From contig NZ_BMZM01000002.1 in assembly GCF_014652795.1 (NCBI RefSeq), forward strand, positions 186,001 to 250,000: DNA of 64,000 bases, given 5' to 3'. The stretch's first letter is position 1, and each line of letters opens with the position of its first letter. The notes beneath the pieces are model-generated. The model saw nothing but the letters and a program-made list of their open reading frames with translations, did not search any database and had not been told where the DNA came from. The position numbers and the translations under genes were made by a program. Below, one piece after another: positions 58,442-64,000 of the stretch. The stretch comes from Kushneria pakistanensis. GTDB taxonomy: Bacteria; Pseudomonadota; Gammaproteobacteria; Pseudomonadales; Halomonadaceae.

Positions 58442-58564
58442 CTTCGCGCTCCTGTAGAGAGAAAAGGCACAGGTCGATCCCGAACCGGAACACCTGTCCA
58501 TTATGGGTTATCCACACCCGGCAGGCGGCAGCGCGCGCCACCGGCTGTGGATAAAGAAGGACAA

Positions 58565-59188
58565 CTATCGATCAAAGGCCCGGTTAAGCCGGCGCACGAC
58601 AGCCCCCGGATCCTCATGACTGAAAATGCCGTGTACCAGCGCAATCAGATCGGCACCGGCACCGACCGTGGCCTCGATATTGTCGGCATCGATACCGCCG
58701 ATGGCCACCCGTGGCAGGTCGAAGCGCGCGGCCCGGGCCAGAATCGACAGCTCCGCCGGCGGTGCATCGGGTTTGGTAAGTGACGGATAAAAACGGCCAA
58801 AGGCCAGATAGCTGGCGCCTTCACGCGCGGCCTGTTCGGCGAACTCGAGGCTGTCCTGACAGGTGGCCCCGATGATGGCATCAGGGCCCAGCGCCTTGCG
58901 TGCCCGGGCAATCGAGCCGTCGCTGCGGCCCAGATGTACCCCGACGCCCAGCCGCCAGGCCAGTGCCGCGTCATCATTGATGATCAGCGGCGTCTCATAG
59001 TGATCACACAATGCCTTGAGCGCGCGGGCCTGACGCTCGCGACGCCCTTCATCGCCGGACTTGTCGCGGTACTGCAATAGCGCGATACCGGCACTTAGCG
59101 CGGCCTCGCATCGATCGATGAGCGTGGCGTCATCCGGCATCAGCTGTGCATCGGTCAGGGCATAAAGCCCCTGCTTCCACTGGGTCAT
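58565..59188 (-). CDS. thiE: Thiamine-phosphate synthase
   Basis: Joins HMP diphosphate and the thiazole phosphate to make thiamine monophosphate. The 207-residue TIM barrel has LYALTDAQLM, LLQYRDKSGDEGRR, LIINDDAALAWRLGVGVHLGRSD and IGATCQDSLEFAEQAAREGASYLAFGRFYPSLTKP, followed by VAIGGIDADNIEATVGAGADLIALVHGIF, all in family order. It overlaps the thiD stop by four bases (ATGA). Part of the hemJ-thiD-thiE run. Confidence 0.95.
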   Translation of the reverse strand: MTQWKQGLYALTDAQLMPDDATLIDRCEAALSAGIALLQYRDKSGDEGRRERQARALKALCDHYETPLIINDDAALAWRLGVGVHLGRSDGSIARARKALGPDAIIGATCQDSLEFAEQAAREGASYLAFGRFYPSLTKPDAPPAELSILARAARFDLPRVAIGGIDADNIEATVGAGADLIALVHGIFSHEDPGAVVRRLNRAFDR

Positions 59189-60024
59189 GTCGCGCTCCCC
59201 TGAATGGGTAAAGGAAATCGCCCGGTCAGACGGTCGGGAATCTGCTGGCCGCGCCCGGGGGCCAGCGGCCTTTCCAGACTTTGCCAGGTAAACTGCTGCG
59301 CCTGCTGACAGGCGCTTTCAAGCCGCTCGCCCCGGGCCAGCAGGGCTGCCGTGGCACTGGCCAGCGTACATCCCGAGCCGTGATAGCTGCCGGCCAGGCG
59401 CGGCCATGACCACGCTTGCACGCCACTGGGCGTATAGAGCCGATGGATCACGCTGGGCTGCTGGCGTTCGCTGGCCGTATCGGTGCCCGTGGCCAGAATG
59501 GCGCTCGCCCCTGCTGCCAGAAGTCTTTCGGCCTGACCGGCGATATCCTGATCATCGCCCCCTGTCTGTTTTGGCAGGGCGAAGGCCAGTCGGGCAAGCT
59601 CCTGAAGGTTGGGCGTCACCAGGGTCGCCAGCGGCAACAGCCGCTCAACAAAGGCCGCCATCAGGGTCTGGCTGGAAAGCTCGCGCCCACCGCCGGCCCT
59701 GAGCACTGGATCAATGATGATGGGCAGATGCGCATTTTCCACACACAACGTGATCACCGCCTCCAGCGCGGACAGATCTGCAATCAGCCCTACCTTGATG
59801 GCACTGATCCTGCAGTCATCGAGCAATGTCCGGGCCGAGGCCAGTATCTCCTCACCCGGGCGCGGCATGACGCTCTGGACATCCACCGTGGTCTGGCGCG
59901 TCAGCGCCGTGGGCACCGTCAGCGCCCAGCCACCCATGGCGCGAATGGCTTCGGCATCGGCCACCAGCCCGGCACCGCCGGTCGGGTCGTGACCGGCCAG
60001 CACCAGTACGCAGGGCAGCGACAT
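59185..60024 (-). CDS. thiD: Hydroxymethylpyrimidine (phosphate) kinase
   Basis: Phosphorylates HMP and HMP-phosphate to HMP diphosphate for thiamine synthesis. The 279-residue ribokinase-fold protein has LAGHDPTGGAGLVADAEAI, PTALTRQTTVDVQSV, KVGLIADLSALE, IIIDPVLRAGGGREL and the anion-hole GSGCTLASATAALLARG. The ATG at 60024 is fixed by the family N-terminus and overlaps the hemJ stop (TGATG); the frame continues upstream as a shadow of hemJ. Likely co-translated with thiE. Confidence 0.95.
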   Translation of the reverse strand: MSLPCVLVLAGHDPTGGAGLVADAEAIRAMGGWALTVPTALTRQTTVDVQSVMPRPGEEILASARTLLDDCRISAIKVGLIADLSALEAVITLCVENAHLPIIIDPVLRAGGGRELSSQTLMAAFVERLLPLATLVTPNLQELARLAFALPKQTGGDDQDIAGQAERLLAAGASAILATGTDTASERQQPSVIHRLYTPSGVQAWSWPRLAGSYHGSGCTLASATAALLARGERLESACQQAQQFTWQSLERPLAPGRGQQIPDRLTGRFPLPIQGSAT

Positions 60025-60458
60025 CAGAACGGCTTGACCACGGAAAGAATGACGATGGCCACCAGCAACAGCGCCGGGACAATACCAAAGATGCGGTAGT
60101 AGGTACCCCCGCGTCGGTTGGTGCCGGCGGCAAAACGCTTCATGTGCGCCATGCAGATATGGTGGAAACCGATCAGGGCCACCACCAGCACTGCCTTGAC
60201 GTAAAACCAGCCGGCGGTGAGATAGTACTGAAAATCGAGCGCCACGAGCCACACGCCGAACACCAGCGTCAGGATCATGCCCGGCGTCATGATGCCGCGA
60301 TAAAGCTTTCGCTCCATTACCTGAAAGCGGGTCGAACCCTGCCCGTCACTCTGGCGCAGGGCATGGGAGTGATAAATGAAAAGACGCGGCAGGTAAAAGA
60401 GTGCGGCAAACCAGCACGTGAACGAAATGATGTGAAAGGCCAGAACCCACGGGTACAT
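60024..60458 (-). CDS. hemJ: Protoporphyrinogen IX oxidase HemJ
   Basis: A membrane enzyme oxidising protoporphyrinogen IX to protoporphyrin IX in heme synthesis. The 144-residue protein has four hydrophobic helices and the HemJ pattern YPWVLAFHIISFTCWFAALFYLPRLFIYH, the MERKLYRGIMTPGM loop and WFYVKAVLVVALIGFHH with the conserved lysine and histidines. The ATG at 60458 has GAGGA upstream; a longer frame to 60512 adds unrelated residues. It lies next to thiD-thiE and hemL, so two tetrapyrrole genes share the cluster. Confidence 0.9.
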   Translation of the reverse strand: MYPWVLAFHIISFTCWFAALFYLPRLFIYHSHALRQSDGQGSTRFQVMERKLYRGIMTPGMILTLVFGVWLVALDFQYYLTAGWFYVKAVLVVALIGFHHICMAHMKRFAAGTNRRGGTYYRIFGIVPALLLVAIVILSVVKPF

Positions 60459-60511
60459 ATGCTTGTCCTCGATAACGATGGTCAGGTCGTGGCTGATGAT
60501 GGCAGTGCCCA

Positions 60512-62329
60512 TCAGCGATAATAGTTTTCAATGGCTTCACGCGTGATGATACCTGAAACCCGATGCATCATCGGCGCGGTAATATGTCTGACGTAAAGGG
60601 CATCCACACGCTGATCGTCAAGGCGTGCAAAGGCTTCGGAAAGCGTAGCCTGAAGATCGATGGGAGCCAGTTCCAGTCGCTTGCCCGGAATCTCCAGCAG
60701 ATTGATGCTGCCATCGTGTTCCACACCGGTCTGATCGTGTTCCTCAAGCGCCCGCGCCATGTCTGCCGCCAGCAATGCCATGGGTGACTTGCCGGGCTCA
60801 CTGTCGGCCTTGCGCTGATCATTCTGGCGGTGGATCAAGAGCCATGTCGGCCGGGCATCAAGGATGACACGTGCCCGCTCCCAGGTGATCACGGCGGGCG
60901 TGACGCTCACGCTGCGATCCATGACCGCACCGACGCCAACCCTTGAAAGCGCCTGCATCAACGGCTGTTGCAGGGGATGCTGGGTGCTGCCCTGACGGGT
61001 CATGACAAAAAATCCCTGGGTGCGCCAGGCAACACGCGCCGTCAGCGCGGCACTCAACACACTCAGCATGCCGTATAAAATGATATCAGGGCTGTGCGTC
61101 AGCTCCAGCAGCGCCATGATGGCGGCCAGCGGCGCCTGCAGCACGGCCCCCATCATGGCGGCCATGCCCATCATCACATAAAGATTGGGTTCGCCTGCCA
61201 ATGAGGGCAAAAGCGCCGAGGCGCCCAGCCCGAAAAGCGCACCTGCGGCAGCACCGATGACCAGTGTTGGCCCCACGATGCCCACCGGAATGCCACAGGC
61301 CACGGTCACGGCAGTCAATATCAGCTTGCCCAGCGCCAGTGCCAACAGCACATCAAGGCTCGCCTGGCCGGCCAGAATCGTTTCGACACTGTCATAGCCA
61401 ATGCCCTGCACCTGCGGATAAAAACAGGCTACCGCCCCGGTCAGTACGCCGGCGATCAGAAGGCGAATCCACCAGGGCACATGGGTAAAGCGTTCGCCCA
61501 GACGCGCCAGGCGAATAAAGCCACCGGCCATGACACCGATGGCCAGCGCCATGAGCAAAAGCCACGGGATATCAAGCAGACCCGGTTCAATGACGCCGGG
61601 CATCATGAAGGCCGGTGCCGAGCCGAAATGCAGCTGCGTGACCACGGCGCCGGTAGCGGAAGCCAGCATCACGGGCATGAAGCCGGTCAGGGTGTACTCC
61701 ATCATCACCACTTCCATGGCGAAGATGACCCCGGCGATGGGCGTGTTGAACGAGGCCGAGATACCGGCGGCCACACCGCAGCCGACCAGCACGCGCAGAC
61801 TGTTGTGCGGCAGCTTGAGCCACTGGCCGATCCAGCCCGAGGCGCCGGCCCCCAGATGCACGGCCGGTCCCTCGCGGCCGGCGGAAAGCCCGCCCAGCAG
61901 TGACACGGCGCCGACCCACCATTGATTAAGCCAGTTATCGCGCGCCATGACCCCCTGATGAAAGGAAAAGCGCTCAATGACATGGGTAATGCCGAGTCGG
62001 CGCGCGCTTTTTTTCTGCCAGCCAAGCCCCAGCCCGATCAGCACGACAGCGATCACCGGCATGCTCATGCGCACCGCCATGGGCAGGGCTTCAAACGCCT
62101 CGGCATGCCCTTTTGGCATCAGCACCAGTGCACCCAGCCCGATCAGCTCTCGAAAGACAATCATGATAAGCCCGGTCAACGCCCCCGAGATGACCGCCAG
62201 CAGACACAGTTGCGGCAGGGCATCGACGCTTGCCAGTTCGCGTCGAAAATTTTCAAGGCTCAGGCGGGATGGATCCAGAAGACGACGCAGCAAGCTTTTT
62301 CTCTCCAGCGACAGGGTAACGAAGCTCAT
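60512..62329 (-). CDS. ClC-family chloride channel or antiporter with CBS domains
   Basis: A 605-residue membrane protein. The ClC core (about residues 35-440) has GREGPAVHLG with the gating glutamate, GVAAGISASFNTPIAGVIFAMEVV, and GIPVGIVGPTLVIG in place of the usual GIFAP motif. The C-terminal 170 residues hold two CBS-like segments (SVSVTPAVITWERARVIL and LQATLSEAFARLDDQRVDALYV) that may bind nucleotides. It may be a Cl-/H+ antiporter for acid or osmotic stress, or a chloride channel. Transcribed leftward, toward hemJ. Confidence 0.9.
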   Translation of the reverse strand: MSFVTLSLERKSLLRRLLDPSRLSLENFRRELASVDALPQLCLLAVISGALTGLIMIVFRELIGLGALVLMPKGHAEAFEALPMAVRMSMPVIAVVLIGLGLGWQKKSARRLGITHVIERFSFHQGVMARDNWLNQWWVGAVSLLGGLSAGREGPAVHLGAGASGWIGQWLKLPHNSLRVLVGCGVAAGISASFNTPIAGVIFAMEVVMMEYTLTGFMPVMLASATGAVVTQLHFGSAPAFMMPGVIEPGLLDIPWLLLMALAIGVMAGGFIRLARLGERFTHVPWWIRLLIAGVLTGAVACFYPQVQGIGYDSVETILAGQASLDVLLALALGKLILTAVTVACGIPVGIVGPTLVIGAAAGALFGLGASALLPSLAGEPNLYVMMGMAAMMGAVLQAPLAAIMALLELTHSPDIILYGMLSVLSAALTARVAWRTQGFFVMTRQGSTQHPLQQPLMQALSRVGVGAVMDRSVSVTPAVITWERARVILDARPTWLLIHRQNDQRKADSEPGKSPMALLAADMARALEEHDQTGVEHDGSINLLEIPGKRLELAPIDLQATLSEAFARLDDQRVDALYVRHITAPMMHRVSGIITREAIENYYR

Positions 62330-62400
62330 GACACGACAGGGGGTCAGCCTATCACTGTTTACACATGGCGCCCGTCATGATCGCAGCCCCTGCATGGCGG

Positions 62401-62430
62401 TTGACCGCCAGCTGGAGGGGTGTCGATAAT
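62401..62430 (+). promoter_or_regulatory. erpA promoter
   Basis: TTGACC (62401-62406), an 18-base spacer and GATAAT (62425-62430), about 74 bases before the erpA start. A good sigma-70-type pair. Confidence 0.6.
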
Positions 62431-62503
62431 GGTGTTCATGACAGCCCCCGTGCTGATCCATTCCTGGCGCGTATCATACGTGTCATCTCTAAAGGAGGCC
62501 GCG

Positions 62504-62857
62504 ATGAGCGGAGCAGAATCCTTTGTTCCGACACCGCTTGTCTTTACCGATGCCGCTGCAGGCAGAGTCAGGGCGCTGATAGAGGAAGAAAGCAACCCGG
62601 CTTTGAAACTGCGCGTCTACGTAACAGGAGGCGGTTGTTCGGGCTTTCAATATGGTTTCGACTTTGCAGAAACCGTGAGTGAAGACGATACCGTGATTGA
62701 AAACGGCGATGTTGCCATGGTGATCGACCCGCTGAGCTATCAATATCTGGTCGGCTCCACGGTCGATTTTGAGGCAGGTCTGGCAGGTGCCCGCTTTTTG
62801 ATCAAAAACCCCAATGCCACTACGACCTGTGGCTGCGGTGCATCCTTTACGGTCTGA
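62504..62857 (+). CDS. erpA: Iron-sulfur cluster insertion protein ErpA
   Basis: An A-type Fe-S carrier that delivers clusters to apo-proteins such as IspG/IspH. The 117-residue protein has the three cluster cysteines C45 (GGGCSGF), C109 and C111 (TCGCG), and the ErpA-like [27 protein letters not shown] segment. AAAGGAGG precedes the ATG at 62504; the longer frame upstream has no homology. A perfect terminator follows at 62878. Confidence 0.95.
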   Translation: MSGAESFVPTPLVFTDAAAGRVRALIEEESNPALKLRVYVTGGGCSGFQYGFDFAETVSEDDTVIENGDVAMVIDPLSYQYLVGSTVDFEAGLAGARFLIKNPNATTTCGCGASFTV

Positions 62858-62877
62858 TGCCCCTTGGTGATGTTCCG

Positions 62878-62909
62878 GCGTCTGTCAGCCTCTGACAGAC
62901 GCTTTTTTT
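62878..62909 (+). terminator. Terminator after erpA
   Basis: A perfect 11-bp stem GCGTCTGTCAG/CTGACAGACGC with a 3-base loop CCT, followed by seven T. Confidence 0.93.
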
Positions 62910-63337
62910 ATGCCTATAAGCATCCTCTGGCGCTTTTTTTGTGCCCATCCCCTGTGGATAAAAAATTACGCGTCTCTCCCTGCCTTGCGCTGCAGCCCGC
63001 CACATGCGGGCATCATGCTTCTTTTTTCCACGCTGACGCTTTTCTTGATGAGTATGGGGAGAACCCCGCCTGAGCCCGGTTGACGAGAAGGGGATAAATC
63101 GATCTGTGGGTAAGTCATCAGGTTATGCACATCCCGTACAGAGCCTGCCCCTGGGAAGCACGCAGCTTGCCTGGGTCTTCAATCACACCCCAGGAAGCTG
63201 TTTTATAAACCAAAAAACCGCTTTTCCACAGAAAGTGGCGCCCTCATTAATCACAACCACAACAGAACTTCTTATTTAAAAGAATATTTTATTAATTAAA
63301 GACTTTTTTGACCCGGGAAATCCATGTGTGGAAAACC
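62910..63337. other. Candidate origin of replication upstream of mnmG
   Basis: DnaA-box-like 9-mers occur at 62953-62961 (TGTGGATAA), 63105-63113 (TGTGGGTAA), 63123-63131 (TTATGCACA), 63222-63230 (TTTTCCACA) and 63327-63335 (TGTGGAAAA). Between the last two lies a strongly AT-rich stretch (63269-63309), as expected for an unwinding element. The position beside mnmG (gidA) is the same as at the E. coli origin. No gene is supported here. Confidence 0.6.
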
Positions 63338-63366
63338 CTGACGCTTACTCACAGGGGCGTTATAAT
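63338..63366 (+). promoter_or_regulatory. mnmG promoter
   Basis: CTGACG (63338-63343), a 17-base spacer and a consensus TATAAT (63361-63366), about 110 bases before the mnmG start and just after the last DnaA-like box. Confidence 0.55.
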
Positions 63367-63477
63367 GCGCGCCATTCAATACGGCTTATCCCCAGCCCCT
63401 TTCCGGGCATGTGGGTATCGACACGCGCTGATCAGTCGGGTGTCACGTTCATCTTCAAACCCTTCGAGGTTCATCAC

Positions 63478-64000
63478 GTGGATTATCCGGACCGCTTTGA
63501 CGTCATTGTCATTGGTGGTGGTCATGCGGGTACCGAAGCCGCACTGGCTGCCGCCCGCATGGGCTGCAATACCCTGCTGCTCAGTCACAACATCGAAACG
63601 CTGGGCCAGATGTCCTGTAATCCTGCCATTGGCGGGATCGGCAAAAGTCATCTGGTCAAGGAAATTGACGCACTCGGTGGTGCCATGGCGCTGGCAACCG
63701 ACCAGGGGGGTATCCAGTTTCGAACGCTCAATTCCCGCAAGGGGCCGGCCGTTCGTGCCACCCGCGTCCAGGCCGATCGGGTACGCTACAAGGCGGCCAT
63801 TCGCCATATCCTTGAAAACCAGCCCAACCTGTCCATCTTCGCTCAGGCTGCTGACGATCTGATCGTTGAAGGCGACACGGTGCGCGGCGTGCTGACCCAG
63901 GGCGGCGTGCGGTTCATGGCCGAAACGGTGGTGCTGTGTACCGGTACCTTCCTGGGCGGTGTGATTCATATCGGCATGGAACATCACAGCGGCGGACGTT
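63478..64000 (+). CDS. mnmG: tRNA uridine modification enzyme MnmG, N-terminal part
   Basis: The FAD-binding partner of MnmE in wobble uridine modification. The 174 visible residues have the dinucleotide motif [23 protein letters not shown] (GGGHAG at 13-18), [22 protein letters not shown] and [21 protein letters not shown], all MnmG hallmarks. The start is GTG at 63478 with GAGG eight bases upstream. The gene continues past the window. In many relatives rsmG and parA-parB follow, which would supply ParB for the parS site in recF. Confidence 0.96.
   Translation, partial: MDYPDRFDVIVIGGGHAGTEAALAAARMGCNTLLLSHNIETLGQMSCNPAIGGIGKSHLVKEIDALGGAMALATDQGGIQFRTLNSRKGPAVRATRVQADRVRYKAAIRHILENQPNLSIFAQAADDLIVEGDTVRGVLTQGGVRFMAETVVLCTGTFLGGVIHIGMEHHSGGR

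Noticed and set aside
57056-58783. Open frame of 575 codons antisense to hemL
   Set aside because: hemL is certain on the other strand. The antisense translation has no domain and is rich in Arg, Gly and His.
60410-60425. CACGTGAA core resembling a second parS site
   Set aside because: Only the CACGTGAA half matches; the left arm differs from the ParB consensus at several positions.

Overview
The window is high-GC chromosomal DNA from a gammaproteobacterium. The protein sequences and gene sets (GABA catabolism, pqiABC, hemJ/thiD/thiE/hemL, erpA) look most like Halomonadaceae or a close relative, but the genus cannot be fixed from the sequence alone. This is the replication-origin region. The cluster dnaA-dnaN-recF-gyrB runs leftward from about 27.8 kb and rpmH-rnpA-yidC runs rightward from 28.2 kb. 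DnaA boxes lie between the two. A near-perfect parS site sits in the 3' end of recF. A second DnaA-box cluster with a strongly AT-rich stretch lies just upstream of mnmG at the right edge. I see no rRNA or tRNA genes, insertion sequences, prophage genes or CRISPR arrays. Almost everything is dense, ordinary chromosomal coding sequence.

Layout. 0-9 kb: a truncated GGDEF protein, small hypothetical genes, ubiX, rnz, a 2-hydroxyacid dehydrogenase, GFA and MAPEG proteins, a small zinc-ribbon gene with an unusual 5' leader, a glycolipid-binding-fold protein, cdd and a DMT exporter. 9-13.4 kb: a family 9 glycosyltransferase, a NagD-like phosphatase, a pirin and a ribokinase. 13.5-19.3 kb: a complete GABA module (APC permease, gabD, gabT) with a divergent MocR/GabR-type regulator. 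19.4-21.4 kb: an overlapping set of an atypical arginase-fold protein, a DnaQ-like exonuclease and a C39-like protein. 21.5-30.5 kb: the origin core. 30.6-39.9 kb: a degenerate Nudix regulator, pgm, a flavin reductase, mnmE, a PhzF protein, an MFS transporter, a domain-permuted lipoate ligase-like protein and a CDF metal exporter. 40-47.5 kb: a heterodimeric ABC exporter (mdlAB-like) and pqiABC. 47.6-51.1 kb: rlmJ, an OmpA-like lipoprotein and hemW-rdgB. 51.3-55.5 kb: a carbonic anhydrase-SulP operon flanked by two paralogous LuxR/CsgD-type regulators. 55.5-62.3 kb: an APH/AAA fusion protein, hemL, thiE, thiD, hemJ and a ClC channel. 62.4-64 kb: erpA, the second origin candidate and the start of mnmG.

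The most unusual element is the minus-strand leader at about 6436-6642 in front of the zinc-ribbon gene. It can fold into seven successive short hairpins, each presenting GGA in its loop, followed by a GGA-containing Shine-Dalgarno. That is the architecture of CsrB/RsmY/RsmZ-type RNAs that bind CsrA/RsmA, but here it is joined to a coding sequence. Its promoter carries a perfect palindrome over the -10 and start site. Other points to check are the two competing origins and the parS site, an arginase-fold protein that has lost the GGDHS histidine, a structured leader before one CsgD-like regulator, and repeated ACCACT motifs in the gab divergent promoter.
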